Below, piece by piece: positions 46,078-58,565 of a stretch of DNA of 64,000 nucleotides; the first letter of the stretch is position 1; every line of letters starts with the position of its first letter. Position numbers and translations under genes: made by a program. The stretch is from Orobanche coerulescens (Eukaryota > Streptophyta > Magnoliopsida > Lamiales > Orobanchaceae), in contig CM065801.1 of the NCBI GenBank assembly GCA_033398695.1, forward strand, positions 106,757,170 to 106,821,169. Direction: 5' to 3'. Under the pieces are notes generated by a model, which saw only the letters and a program-made list of their open reading frames with translations, searched no databases and was not told the DNA's origin.

Positions 46078-47589
46078 TGTTATTTTGAGAGATATTTGTT
46101 AACTGCGGAGAATAATTTAAGATTCGTTATTGATTGTTTAATTATGATCCGAGTAAAGAATTTAAGGACTTCTTTATTCATAACTCAGCTCCCACTATTT
46201 TATCGGCATTTACAATCTCCCATGAGAAATCCAGAAGTCACGGTTGTCTTCATAGTGGTGATCAAGTTCTTTAAAAAGTTGAGTAGAGGGCAATCCATTT
46301 GGTTTCTATTCTATAATTCTTTATAAAGTGGTGTCTAACACCAATCCATGTAATGGATGATTCGATCTTCTTTTACCCCTAGTTCACTTGCCCTCAACCC
46401 ATACGGTTTCTATGGCTCGCCGAACTATCTAAGTTTAAATTGTTAACTCCTATTAGTTTGACAATTGAATCTTACCCGGCAACCCATATAGTTTCTAGGG
46501 GTTTGATTTGTCATGACCAAAGGCACCTAATGCACTCGAGGAATTTATCAACCTTCCCCAAAAATATTACCCCGACATACTTGGAACAATAATATTTCGG
46601 TTTAGGTTTCAATTTTCCATGAGTTTGACGGAGGGTAGGAAACCTCATAACCTTTATAACTTAGTGTTTATAAGTGGGAGGTTAACGCGATTATATGTTA
46701 CACTTTGCACATTAATACATTTATAAGCATATTTTTTCGGTTTGTTTGTTTGTCATACAATATGAAACCATACACAACCTAAATCTAACAATTTGCAGTT
46801 CATGGACCGTTCCTAAGTACTGAGTCATCATCGACTCGATAAAAGTACAAGTAATCTAATTACAAGTCTTGAATCTTCATCATCATGGTGGTTCGTCCTT
46901 GGTTCTTCGTCATAGCTAATTTATTAGATTAATAAAATTTTCATCTAATACAAATTTTAAAACATAAATTGGCACAAAACGGATATTACAACCCCATCGA
47001 ATAAAGATTCAATAAATTAAGTCATGAATTATATCACCATTCAAATAATAATGCAACCATTACATTAAAATAAATGACAAAAATAATTAATCTAAATATT
47101 GATCCAATCAATATAAAGTTAATCCATCCATAAGAATTAATCCAATTAATTCACACAACCATTAATTTTAATTTGTTCCCGACAAAAAAAAAATTCATTA
47201 AATTAACCCCTTAAGGATAAAATTACCATAATTATATCTTAGTCAATTTAAATCTAATTTTAATTTGCGTAAAATTAATTTACCGAACAAAATATGAAAA
47301 CGGCATCGAAAAAGCTTCTGAACCACGATCCGAAGGGCCTGGACCACGGTCCCGGTCAGGCCATGATGCGGTCCTTGATCGGAGGACGAGGCCCCAGACT
47401 CCCGGCGGCCAGCTCGGGTCCAACCACTTTTCCGGCTCGTCTTTTCGTCCTGAATCCAAAAATAATATTTTTTTATTTTTTTTTATATTACACATTTAAA
47501 TCATTTTTTCAAGAAAAAATAGTATTGTAACATAAAATTATGAAAAACAATTTTTATATGAACAATTAAACATTAACAACTAAAACAAT
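46078..47589 (-). other. CoB leader, copy 1
   Basis: Homologous to the CoA leader read in reverse (GGCTCGTCTTTTCGTCC near 47440). AT-rich and non-coding. It ends at block X without the LTR and PBS expected at a copia 5' end. Confidence 0.72.
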
Positions 47590-48832
47590 TGTTGGCCACA
47601 CAGTATATATACTAAACAACTTAGGAGGTAAAAATACAATAAGCTGTATGATTTTCGAAGTTAATTGCCTAGCGGAAGTTTGATAGTGAGTTGCTATAAA
47701 TACAGCAACTGGGTATTATCCTGTTTGCTTGATTCGTACAGGGTTTTCACAATGTATACTATAAATCACATTTAAATAAAAACAGTAAGGACGGAATGTA
47801 AATAACATACAGATTTAAGTGGTTCGGGGTAAACCCCTTTACGTGCAATGGTCCTCCACACAAGAGTAAAATGTTATCAAAATCAATACGTACACAACTA
47901 CGTGACTTTAACTAATCATGTCTCTATATCGTTTACACGGATTGATACAGGGATCGCAGCTTTGGCTGTTAATACAGATTAGCTTCAGCTCTTTCGACTT
48001 GCTTCTTCTTACAAAGATCGAAGCTTCATCTTCAATGTTATTTTTTCCACACAGGTCGGAAATATGCAAGTTCTTAGTCGACACAAGGCTAAGGTTGATC
48101 TCAGGTAAAATGTGGTAGAATTATTCCAAGCAGCAGCTATATCTTTTACGAGCATTCACCGTATGCTGTGTTGGTTGCGCTGAGGACTTAGTATATTTCT
48201 TCGCTTAGATACTATTGTATGCTCAGGAAATATATTGCTCTTAAATAGCTAGATTGTCAGAGCTATCTGTCAGATGTATGCGCGATAATGAATAATGTTA
48301 TTGAGCAATGTCCTCTTGCTTGGGGCTATTTATAACCTTGAAAATAGATCTGTTATAAATTTTGCCTTTGGCCGGTTGGTGAGATGTAGACATCTCTGAT
48401 TGGCGGCTGCTGAATGCTTGAATTAAAGGCAACTCGCATTTAATGCTTCAGACATTCTTTTTGACTTTGCATTAAATACTCTTCAGCGTGTTCAAACTTG
48501 TCTTTTTCGGCCGCATTCGATGATGTCCTATCAACAATAAAAGCTGCTTTAACTATGAATACTTTATGAATAAACAATGTTTATCTCATAATGATTTAAA
48601 GCTTTTCTTTAGTCCTGTTGGATGTATTTTACTTTTCTTAAGAAAACACTTACAGCCAGACTGCTGTATCCAACGTACTTGAACTTCTGCTGTATGAAGA
48701 TGTTGGCTCTGTAGGATTGGACTCTGTAGAAGATCTTTTGCTGTATGGATGGGTTGTACGGAGATTCCTAACAGCTTCCATACTTAGCGAAATTCTGACT
48801 TCTGAAGACTTTTTTGTTGTACGATGTCGATA
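47590..48832 (-). repeat. Block X, copy 1: LTR-like 1.24-kb sequence
   Basis: On the minus strand it has LTR features: a TATAAATAGCCCC promoter-like site (about 48330), a transcribed-leader-like stretch and an end GTGTGGCCAACA at 47590. It is not homologous by eye to CoA LTRs. The right end is about 9 bp shorter than copy 2. No coding sequence recognised. Confidence 0.7.
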
Positions 48833-49450
48833 GCTCTTTCAAAAGTCCCTGTGAAGGGCAACTTAGTCATTTTGCCTTAAAGGCAAGATTCACAAATTGG
48901 ATAGGGATCCGATCCCAATGGACCTGTAAGCCCATCTTTCTGCATTTTATAAACCTTGGTTTGACCAACATGACCAAGTCTAAGATGCCACTTAAGTACT
49001 TGGTTAGTGTCATCCCTACCACGCTTCCCAGTTATAGTGTTCACAGTTGTTTTATTCTTTAGATTCAAATAGTATAAACCATTTAATAATGTAGCAGTAC
49101 CAACCAACTTATTTCTAAAATAAATTCGACAGGACCCATCACCAATAAGGAATTGAAATCCCTTTCGGTCCATGATCGGAATCGATAAAATATTTTTATT
49201 CCCCTTGGGCAAAACAAGTACATCATCTAAAGCAAGAATAAAACCCGATTCTAAATTCAACGTATGGGATCCAATATCAGAAGCCTCGACTCTATGTCCA
49301 CTTCCGATGGTGACTATCACCTCCCCTGAATCCAGCTTCCTACTTTGTTCCAGATCCTGATTCATTGTACAAATGTGAGAAATCGCACCGGAATCAAGTA
49401 TCCAAGAAGTAAAATATACAGTTACAGAACAATTTGTTTCCAAAACCAGT
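48833..49450 (-). pseudogene. CoB protease and pre-integrase, copy 2
   Basis: A 188-codon minus-strand frame (49443-48877) intact across the protease (SWILDSGAISHIC) and pre-integrase (LKWHLRLGHVGQTKVYKM, GSDPYPICESCL). It is cut at GCTCTTTC (48833) where block X begins, so core integrase, RT and RNase H are absent from this copy. Confidence 0.82.
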
Positions 49451-50293
49451 AATTACATACCTGAAGGCGCATTATGGTCAGGTTTTGGACAGTACCTCCT
49501 CTAGTGGCCTAGCTCACCGCAGTTGAGGCATACGTTCATTTTTTTGGCCGCCTTGCTTTTTTGAACCATTGGGGATTTGCCCTTTCCCTTATCGATCTTG
49601 GCTATTGGACTGAACTGCTTTTTGTTCTTTTTCTTCTTATTCTTGTACTACCAAGTCCCAGAAGAAATCACAAGTGCAGCTTCTTTTCCTTTTGTCTTCA
49701 TTTCAGAATGGGTAGTCGTCAGTTTTTTCATTATCCCAACTAAGTTATATGAAATCTCACTGCAGTTGAAGTTCATGACAGATTGGGAAAATGAGTCAGG
49801 AAGTGACTGCAAGATAAGGCCAGTTTGAAGAGATGCATGCATCTGAAAATCAAGAGCTTCTAATCTCTCAATCATCGAGATTATTATGAGGACATGGTCC
49901 CCAACTCTCTCTCTCTCTCTCTCTCCTTCCTTCATCCTGATGCCGATTAATTGCTTTGATATCTCATATCTTGCAGTTCGACTATGATCTCCACAGAGCT
50001 CAGCCAAGTGCACTAAGATGGCTCTCAAAGACGTCATCTTTACATGGGCACGTTGAAGCTCATTAGTCATGGAGCCAAACATGTACCCGCACACTCTTAC
50101 GTCGCCTTTTACCCATTTCTCATGGGCATCGACATCTTCCTGATTGGATCGGGATATTGTAGGAGTTGCTGGGTTATCTGCCTCCAAGACATATTCCAAC
50201 ATTTCCATAGTGAGGACAATCATCAAGTTCTGAAGCAGTCGAACCAATCAGGATGTTCTTTTCAAGCAGTATAGCGAGTGGGTTCATTGTCAT
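49451..50293 (-). pseudogene. CoB gag, copy 2
   Basis: A 199-codon minus-strand frame (50247-49648) covers most of the capsid: RLLQNLMIVLTMEMLEYVLE, MTNELQRAHVKM, HSRTARYEISKQLIGIRMKE and LQSLPDSFSQSVMNFN. An expanded GA run encodes GERERERVGD. The natural ATG near 50287-50293 is out of frame by a small deletion near 50240. Zinc knuckle region at about 49520 is retained but broken. Confidence 0.8.
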
Positions 50294-51930
50294 TTTGAGA
50301 GATATTTGTTAACTGGAGTGAATAATTTAAGATTCGTTATTGATTGTTTAATAATGATCCGAGTAAAGAATTTAAGGACTTTCTTTATTTATAACTCATC
50401 TCCCATTATTTTATCGGCATTTACACACTCCCATGATAAATTCAGAAGTGACGGTTGACTTCATAGTGGTGATCGAGTTCTTTACAAAGTTTAATAGAGG
50501 GCAACCCAATTGGTTTCTATTCTATCATTCTTTATAAAGTGGTGTCTAACACCAATCTATCTAATGGATGATTCGATCTTCTTTTACCCCTAGTTCACTT
50601 GCCCTCAACCCATACGGTTTCAATGGCTCGCTGAACTATCTAAGTTTAATCCATCAACTCCTATTAGTTTGACAATTAAATCTCACCCGGCAACCCATAC
50701 GGTTTCTAGGGGTTTGATTTGTCACGACTAAAGGCACCTAATGCACTCTAGGAATTTATCAACCTTCCCCAAAAATATTACCTTGACATACTCGGAAGAA
50801 TAATATTTCGATTTAGATTTCAATTTTCCATGAGTTTGACGAAGGGTAGGAAACCTCGTAACCTTTATAACTTAGTGTTTGTAAGTGGGAGGTTAACGCG
50901 ATTATATGTTACACTTGCACATTAATACATTTATATGCGCGTTTATACCCATTGATCAGTTGTGAAGAGTTTAACCGACTTTTAAAAAATAATATCACTA
51001 ACTTAACCGAATTAAATCAAAATTTGATATTCGGTTGAAACTCGCATATTGGAAGATCAATCGGCTTCGGTTTGTTTGTTTGTCATACAGTATAAAAACA
51101 TACACAACCTAAATATAACAATATGCAGTTCATGGACCGTTCTTAAGTACCGAGTAATCATCGACTCGATAAAAGTACAAGTAATCTAGTTACATGTCTT
51201 GAATCTTCATCTTCCTGGTGGTTCGACCACGGTTCTTCGTCATAGCAAATTTATTAGATTAATAAAATTTTCATCTAATACAAATTTGAAAACATAAATT
51301 GGCTCAAAACGGCTATTACAACCTCATCGAATAAAGTTTCAATAAACTAATCCATGAATTACATCACCATTAAAATAATAATGCAACCATTATATTAAAA
51401 GAAATGGCAAAAATAAATCATCTAAATATTGATCCAATCAATATAAAATTAATCCATTCATAAGAATTAATACAATTAATTCACACAACCATTAATTTTA
51501 ATTTATTCCCGATAAAAAAAATATTTCATTAAATTAATCCCTTAAGAATAAAATTACCATAATTATATCTTAGTTTTAAATCCAATTTTAATTTGCGGGA
51601 AATTAATTTACTGAAACAAATATGAAAACGGCGTCGAAAAGCTTCTGGACCGCGATCCGAAGGGCCTGGACCACGGTCCCCTAGTGAGACTACGGTCTGA
51701 CAGTCCTAGACCGTAGGACAGGCCCCCGACAGACCCCGGAAGCCCCGAGATGCCGGGTCCAGCCACTTTTCCGGCTCGTCTTTTCATCCCTAATCCAAAA
51801 ATAATATTTTTCTAATTTTTATATTACACATTTAAATCATTTCTTCAAAAAAAAGTACATTTATATTGTAACATAAAATTATGAAAAATAATTTTTAGAT
51901 GAACAATTAAACATTAACAATTAAAACAAT
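50294..51930 (-). other. CoB leader, copy 2
   Basis: Homologous to leader copy 1, with about 110 extra bp near 50940-51060 and a different GC-rich patch near 51640-51760. Non-coding. Confidence 0.7.
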
Positions 51931-53180
51931 TGTTGGACACACAGTATACAGTAAACAACTTAGGAGGTAAAAATACAATAAGCTGTATGATTTTCGAAGT
52001 TAATTGCCTAGCGGAAGTTTGATAGTGAGTTGCTGTAAATACAACAACTAGGTATTCTCTTGTTTGCATGATTCGTACAGGGTTTTCACAATGTATACTA
52101 TAAATCACAGTTAAATAAAAACAGTAAGGACGGAAAGTAAATAACACACAGATTTAAGTGGTTCGAGGTAAACCCCTTTACGTGCAATGGTCCTCAACAC
52201 AGGAGTAAAATGTTTATCAAAATTAATACGTACACAACTACGTGACTTTAACTAAACTTGTCTCTGTATCATTCACACAGATTGATATAGGAACGGTAGG
52301 TTTGGCCGTTCACACAGATTGGCTTCATATCTTTCGACTTTATTCTTCTCACACATATCGAAGCTTCATCTTCAAAGTTATTCTTCCCACACAGGTCTGA
52401 ATACGCAAGGACTTAGTCGACACAGGGCTAAGGTTGATCTCAACGGTAAAAGGTGGTAGAATGGTTCCAAACAGCAACTATATCTTTTACGAGCATTCGC
52501 TGTATACTGTGTTGTTTGTGTTGAGGCCTTAGTATATTTCTTCGCTTATATAGTGTTGTATGCTTAGGAAATATACTGCACTTAAATAGCTAGATTGTCA
52601 GAGCTATCTGTAAGATGTATGCGCGATAATGAATAATGTTATTGAGAAATGTCCTCTTGCTTGGGGCTATTTATAACCTTGGAAATAGATCTGTTATAAA
52701 TTTTGCCTTTGTCCGGTTGGTGAGAAGACATCTCTGATTGGCGGCTGTTGAAAGTTTGAATTAAAGGCAACTCGCATTTAATGCTTCAGACGTTCTTTTT
52801 TACTTTCCATTAAATGCTCTTCGGCGTGTTCAGACTTGTCTTTTTCGGCCGCATTAGATAATGTCCTATCAACAATAAATGCTGCTTTAACTATGAATAC
52901 TTTATGAATAAACAATGTTTATCTCACAATGATTTAAAGCTTTTCTTTAGTCGTGTTGGATGTATTTTACTTTTCTTAAGAAAAACACTTACAGCCAGAC
53001 TGTTGTATCCAACGTACTTGAACTTCTGCTGTATGAAGATGTTGGCTCTGTAGGATTGGACTCTGTAGAAGATCTTTTGCTGTATGGATGGGCTGTATGG
53101 AGTTTTCTAACAACTTCCATACTTAGCGAAATTCTAACTTCTGAAGACTTTTTTGCTGTACGATGGCGATTATCAAAGCA
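51931..53180 (-). repeat. Block X, copy 2: LTR-like 1.25-kb sequence with TG...CA ends
   Basis: Plus strand begins TGTTGGACACAC and ends TTATCAAAGCA. The minus strand therefore also has TG...CA termini, as an LTR should. TATAAATAGCCCC-like promoter near 52670. The flanks (ACAAT and GCTCT) are not a target duplication: one side is CoB leader, the other CoB integrase. Confidence 0.72.
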
Positions 53181-53850
53181 GCTCTTTCAAAAGTCCCTAT
53201 GAAGGGCAACTTGGTCATTTTGCCTTGAAGGGAAGATTCAAAAGTTTGATAGGGATCCGATCCCTATGGAACTGTAAGCCCATATTTCTGAATTTTATGA
53301 GTCTTGGTCTGACCAACATGACCAAGTTTAAGATGCCACTTAAGTGCTTGGTTAGTGTCATCCCTACCACGCTTCCTAGTTATAGTATTCATAGTTGCTT
53401 TATTCTTTAGATTCAAATGGTATAAACCACTTAATAATGTAGCCGTACCAACCAATTTATTTCTAAAATAAATTCGACAAGACCCATCTCTAATAAAGAA
53501 GTGAAATCCCTTTCGGTCCATGACCAGAATTGATACAATATTTTTATGCCCCTTGGGCAAAAAAGGTACATCATCTAAAACAAGAATAAAACCAGATTCT
53601 AAATTCAACATAAGGGATCTAATATCAGAAGCCTCGACACTATGTCCACTTCCGATGGTGACTATCACCTCCCCTGAATCCAGCTTCCTACTTCATTCCA
53701 GATCCTGATTCATTGTACAAATATGAGAACTCGCACCGGAATCAAGTATCCAAGAAATAGAATATACAGTTACAGAACAATTTGTTTCTAAAACCAGTAA
53801 TTATGTACCTAAAGGCGCATTATGTTCAGGATTTGTACAATACCTCCTCT
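53181..53850 (-). pseudogene. CoB protease and pre-integrase, copy 3
   Basis: Minus-strand 53668-53264 carries VLPKGHKNIVSILVMDRKG and LKWHLKLGHVGQTKTHKI. The protease site SWILDSGASSHIC lies upstream near 53720-53755 in a broken frame. Truncated at the X junction like copy 2. Confidence 0.78.
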
Positions 53851-54640
53851 AATGGCCTAGCCCACCGCAGTTGACGCATACGTCTGTTTTCTTGGCCCCC
53901 TTGCTCTTTTGAACCATTGGGGATTTTCCATTTCCCTTATCGATCTTGGATATTGGACTGAACTACTTTTTGTTCTTTTTCTTCTTATCTTGTACTTCCA
54001 AGTCACAAAAGAAATCACAAGTGCAACTTCTTTTCCCTTTGTATTCATTTTAGAATGGGAAGTCGTCAGTTTGTTCATTATCCCAACTAAGTTATATGAA
54101 ATATCATTGTAGTTGAAGTTCATGACAAATTGAGAAAATGAGTCAGGAAGTGACTGCAGGATAAGGCCAATTTGAAGAGATGCATGCATCAAAAAATCAA
54201 GAGCTTCTAATCTCTCAATCATCGAGATCATTTTGAGTACATGGTCCCCATCTCTCTCTCATTCCTTCATCCTGGCGTCCATTAATTGCTTTGATATCTC
54301 ATATGTACAGTTCGACTATGATCTCCATAGAGCTCAGCCAGGTGTACTAAGAGGGCTATCGAAGACGTCATATTTTCATGGGCACGTTGAAGATCATTAG
54401 TCATGGAGCATAACATGTACCCGCGCACTCTTACGTCGTCTTTTACCCATTTCTCATGGGCATCGACATCTTCCTGATTGGCTCGGGTTCTTGTAGGAGT
54501 TACTGGGATGTCTACCTCCAAGCTTTATCCCAGCATTTCCATAGTGAGGACAATCATCAAGTTCCGAAGCCATTCCACATTGTTCATACCAGTCAGGATG
54601 TTCTTTTCAAGTCGTATAGCGAGTGGGTTTATTGTCATTT
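53851..54640 (-). pseudogene. CoB gag, copy 3
   Basis: Minus-strand frames 54521-54282 (MEVDIPVTPTRTRANQEDVDAHEKWVKDDVRVRGYM) and 54231-53857 (LQSLPDSFSQFVMNFNYND) are two halves of gag separated by a frameshift near 54300. The start codon is mutated (GGGTTTATTG instead of GGGTTCATTG). Confidence 0.76.
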
Positions 54641-55399
54641 TGAGAAATAATTGTTAACTGCAGAGAATAATTTAAGATTCGTTATTGATTGTTTAATTGT
54701 GATCCGAGTAAAGAATTTAAGGACTTTCTTTATTTATAACTCATGTCCCATTATTTTATCGGCATGTACACACTCCAATGAGAAATCCGGAAGTCGCGGA
54801 TGACTTCATAGTAGTGATCGAGTTCTTTACAAAGTTTAATAGGAGGAAACCCATTTGGTTTCTATTCTATCATTTTTTATATAGTGCTGTATAACACCAA
54901 CCCATATAATTGATGATTCGATCTTCTTTTACCCCTAGTTCAGTTGCCCTCAACCCATACGGTTTCTATGGCTCGCTGAACTATCTAAGTTTGAACTATC
55001 AACTCCTATTAGTATGACAATTGAATCTCACCTGGCAACCCATACGGTTTCTAGGGGTTTGAGTTGTCACGACCAAAAGCACCTAATTCACTCTATGAAT
55101 TCATCAACCTTCCCCAAAAATATTACCCCGACATACTCGGAAGAATAATATTTCAGTTTAGATTTCAATTTTCCATGAGTTTGTTGGAGGGTAAGAAATT
55201 TTGTAACCTTTATAACTTAGTGTTTATAAGTGGGAGGTTAACGCGATTATATGTTACACTTTGCACATTAATACATTTATAAGCGCATTTTTTGGTTTGT
55301 TTGTTTTTCATACAATATGAAAACATACACAAACTAAATCTAACAATATGCAGTTCATGAACCGTTCCTAAGTACCGAGTCATCATCGACTCGATAAAA
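54641..55399 (-). other. CoB leader, copy 3 (truncated)
   Basis: Homologous to the other leaders up to the GyE insertion at 55399/55400. The last five bases TAAAA are the candidate left half of the GyE target duplication; the right half is outside the window. Confidence 0.7.
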
Positions 55400-55506
55400 T
55401 GTAATATCCGCATTTTTCTTTCCCTTGTAAGTGTATTTCCGGTGTAATTCTCGATTGTAGTGACCCTCGTGTATCCTTCAGTGTAACTTTTCCGTCAGGT
55501 GTCAGT

Positions 55507-55765
55507 TAGCGCACGCTACACTTGTATGGTAGCGCACGCTAACGGATCAGGTGGGTTCTGGACAGTTTGTCACTGGACTCGACTGATGTCCAGGTAGCGC
55601 ACGCTATTGGTCGATAGCGCGCGCTACCGAGAGGTTATTAGCGCACGCTACGAAGTAAACGTAGCGTACGCTAACGGCCAGAAATCTGGCTACTGGACTG
55701 ACACGCCAATTGGTTGTTCTGTATTATCTCGTTAGCGCACGCTAACCTTGAGGATTAGCGCGCTA
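55507..55765. repeat. Palindrome cluster, core TAGCGCACGCTA (GyE 5' LTR, truncated)
   Basis: About eight copies, including TAGCGCACGCTA at 55507 and 55530, TAGCGCGCGCTA and TAGCGTACGCTA. Steps within pairs are about 23 bp. Ends 11 bp before the TATA box. Compared with the 3' LTR, seven upstream copies were deleted. Confidence 0.9.
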
Positions 55766-55776
55766 ACACTCCTGGC

Positions 55777-55784
55777 TATATAAA
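55777..55784 (+). promoter_or_regulatory. TATA box of GyE 5' LTR
   Basis: TATATAAA after the palindromes, followed by CTCATTTCTTCCTCTCT. Matching site in the 3' LTR at 62781-62788. Confidence 0.65.
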
Positions 55785-56398
55785 CCAGGAGTTGACCGAG
55801 ATAAACACAAAATCTCATTTCTTCCTCTCTCCGCGGCGAAGGCGATCCCGAAGCGATTCTCTTGGCGATTTCTTCCTCCAATCATCTCATCCAACATCCT
55901 TCTTGAGTTCTTGGAGTATTATATCAACAACAACACGAATCTTTCGTCCTAATCCACGGTAAATCTCTTAGAACCCTACTTTTGGATAATTTGGGGGTTT
56001 TGGGATTTCCTTCCGATTCGTTCCGTTTTGTTGGTGGATTCATGATGAATATGATTAATCTTGTTGTTATAATTAGTTTTCCTACGGATTCATGGTATAT
56101 TTTCATGGTTTTGCGAAATCGAGAGGGTTTGGTTGTGGTCCGCCCTCATTGTTATTTTTTTGTATGAATATACATGAATCGTAGGCGGGTTTTCGGGTAT
56201 ATTCCATTTCCTTAATCGTTTAGGAGTGGTTGTGATTGTGTTATTCGAATCGTTAGGTTCATTCGTCGGTTCCTTGCGGTCGTGTTCAACTCTTCCTTTC
56301 CGTTCGTATCACCGTCTATTAACCGAGGCAAGTATCCTTATGAACTTACGATCTTAACGTAGTAGTATTGCATGAGACTTGTGTGTGTGTGTATGCTC

Positions 56399-56525
56399 AC
56401 TATGGGTTAGATCCGACGGGGTCTCGGTAGGGGTCCACGAAGGGGTGGATCCGCGAGCTTGCTTTTAACCACTACGGGTTAGATCCGACGGGGTCTCGGT
56501 AGGGGTCCACGGAGGGGTGGATCCA
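56399..56525. repeat. Tandem GC-rich block in GyE LTR
   Basis: Two copies of GGGTTAGATCCGACGGGG..., each ending GGGGTGGATCC, about 69 bp apart. Repeated at about 63403-63530 in the 3' LTR. Each unit contains GGTCC and GGATCC, so a small hairpin is possible. Confidence 0.75.
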
Positions 56526-57101
56526 TGGTTAATTGTGGTGCATTTTTACAAATGTGATTTGATTATGGCATTTCCGGAAATGAGTGTTTTGGAACTATGT
56601 TTTCTCGATTGCATGTATATACTATATGTGTAAGATGTAAGTCGTTCATCTGGTTACTTGTACTAGCGTAATTGCTAACCCCTCTGGGGACCCGTTTTGG
56701 GGAAATTCGTTTTATGAATTTTAGGTCAGGTTCATCGAGACGAGCTGGCACTGGACCAGTACACGGATGATGGCCGTGCGTGATGATTGTGCACGAGTGA
56801 CGTTCTAGTGTCTTTTTATCCTTTCATCTTTTGTGGTTTTTGAACTAATAGTTGTACTCGAGTACTGAAGAGTTCCTGTTCGTCCGGATTGTATTGTTGC
56901 CTATTATGCTTGTGTTGATTGATGATGTTATGTTTGACCGGTTGAACCGGGTGGATTATTCTGTCTTGCGTCTTTATGACGTGGTGTTATTTTATCGTTT
57001 CTGTGAGTCGTTGTGTATGATGCTGTTCAGCCTGGTGGGTCCCATATAGGGATTCACGGCGCTGTAATGTACCTCGAATATCTTGAGGGTGTTACAGAAA
57101 A

Positions 57102-57113
57102 TGGTATCAGAGC
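57102..57113 (+). other. GyE primer-binding site
   Basis: TGGTATCAGAGC, exact match to the usual plant initiator-tRNA-Met site, 5 bp after the LTR. Confidence 0.9.
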
Positions 57114-57334
57114 CCTAGGTTTATGGATACCTAGGCTTGTCGGTTTATTGGGTCTTGTGGTGTTTTGTTTTGCACATCATCGTCACGCTGCCATGATTCC
57201 GGTACTACCAGTGTCCGTAAGTTTTCCTTCCTCTGTTCATTAATTCCTTGTATCGTACCCTTGATTCTCGACTTGTAATTATTCTTTTCTTGTACTGATC
57301 CTCGTATGGCTTTTGCTACTTATTTAACACCAGT

Positions 57335-58565
57335 ATGGATGCTGGAAGAGGTCGTGGTCGCGGTCGTGGTCGTGGACGCGGCCGGGGACGTGGGGCAGCC
57401 GGTGGGGCGGCCACGTCACAGTCTTCGGGAGCCGGCAGTACCGGCGACCATCATAGCCATGCTTCTTCTCAAGAGCGTGCCGATCTTGGTATTGCGGCCG
57501 TTATGCAACAAATGGTAAACCAAATGGCGGCAATAGCTCAGGCGGTTCAGAACCCGAATCAGGCCCATGCTAATCGGGGCGGAGCGGACCGTTGGCTCCA
57601 AGATGTCATCAAGATGCATCCTCCTCAGTTTTCGGGAGCTTCAGACCCGATTGGCTGGGAAGGGTGGATCAAGGAGATATCTAAGGTCTTCGTTGCCACT
57701 AACTGTCCCGAGGACCGTAAGGTCCTTATTGCTCAATACTTTCTCACAGGGGACGCCACGGACTGGTGGGAGGCCGTTGGGCCCAAAGATCATGCTGCTT
57801 CGTGGGTCGAGTTTCAAGAGTTGATGGAGACTGAATATTGCCCGTGGCCAGTCAGACAGGCTCGGGTACATGCTTTTTATGATGCTCAACCGCGGGATAT
57901 CCCCGTAGCTCAAGTTATTGCTGATTTTAACAAGGAGTTGGGTTATGTGAAGACCCAAGTTGTCGAGGAAAGTGACAAAATTTTCCATTTCTCCAGACGG
58001 ATGAAGTTGTCGATTCGGGACTATATGTCGGGGCTCGTGTGCACTACCTTGAAGGATTATCAGAGTAGGGCCCTTGCTTACGATATGTCTGTGACGGCGA
58101 GTGAGGCGGCCCGCGAGAGTAAGAAGCAGAAGTCCGCCGAGAATTTTTCGGGCCACAAAGGTGGGGTCGTGAAATTTCTGCTAACTTTTCCATTGGTGGT
58201 GGCCCGGCTCGATCTATCGGGTTTCCCAGCAGGGCTGCGGTGCCCCTTCTCGAGAGGTGAAGTGTTTTAACTGTGGCCAGCCAGGCCACATCAGTCGTAA
58301 TTGACCGAGTCCTTTGTTGATATGTAATCAGTGTGGCCAACCGGGCCACAAGGCGGCTTTCTGTGCCGAGAGGGAGAGAATTGTGGGTGCCCGGACTTCC
58401 ATCCCAGCGCCTAGGGAACCAAGTGTGAATCAGGGATCGTTTGCTCCTCAATCTCCGCCGAGTGCTAGTCGGGGAGAGGTCGGGGTCAGCCCTCTAAGGG
58501 GGAGCTTCGGTGTCGGCTCGGCCCACCCGCGTGTCTATGAGATGCGGAAAGCCGATGATCCAATG
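57335..58565 (+). pseudogene. GyE gag
   Basis: Starts MDAGRGRGRGRG, a run of Arg-Gly repeats, then a gypsy capsid domain (HPPQFSGASDPIGWEGWI, FLTGDATDWWEAVGP, WVEFQELMETEYCPWPVRQARVHAF, RAMKL-like LSIRDYMSGLVC). The frame is open to about 58165 and then shifts at least twice before two zinc knuckles in another frame: CFNCGQPGHISRN followed by TGA where Cys is expected (58306-58308), and CNQCGQPGHKAAFC (about 58326). The linker to protease (to 58565) is in this frame too. Nearly complete, with lesions concentrated in the linker and first knuckle. Confidence 0.87.

Larger units (their letters stand above)
41842..55399 (-). mobile_element. CoB: minus-strand Ty1/copia with tandemly repeated 5' half
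   Basis: Reads right to left. Segment 41842-47589 holds a 3' LTR remnant, RNase H, RT, integrase, protease, gag and leader. Then a block X (47590-48832), a second leader-gag-protease copy (48833-51930), block X again (51931-53180) and a third copy (53181-55399) cut by GyE. Repeat period about 4.2-4.35 kb. Sequence is homologous to CoA but more decayed. Confidence 0.88.
55400..57096 (+). repeat. GyE 5' LTR (1697 bp, internally deleted)
   Basis: Begins TGTAATATCCGC and ends GGGTGTTACA. The palindrome cluster is reduced (55507-55765), TATATAAA lies at 55777-55784, and a tandem GC-rich block at 56399-56525. The deletion junction is at TCA (55495-55497). Confidence 0.92.
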
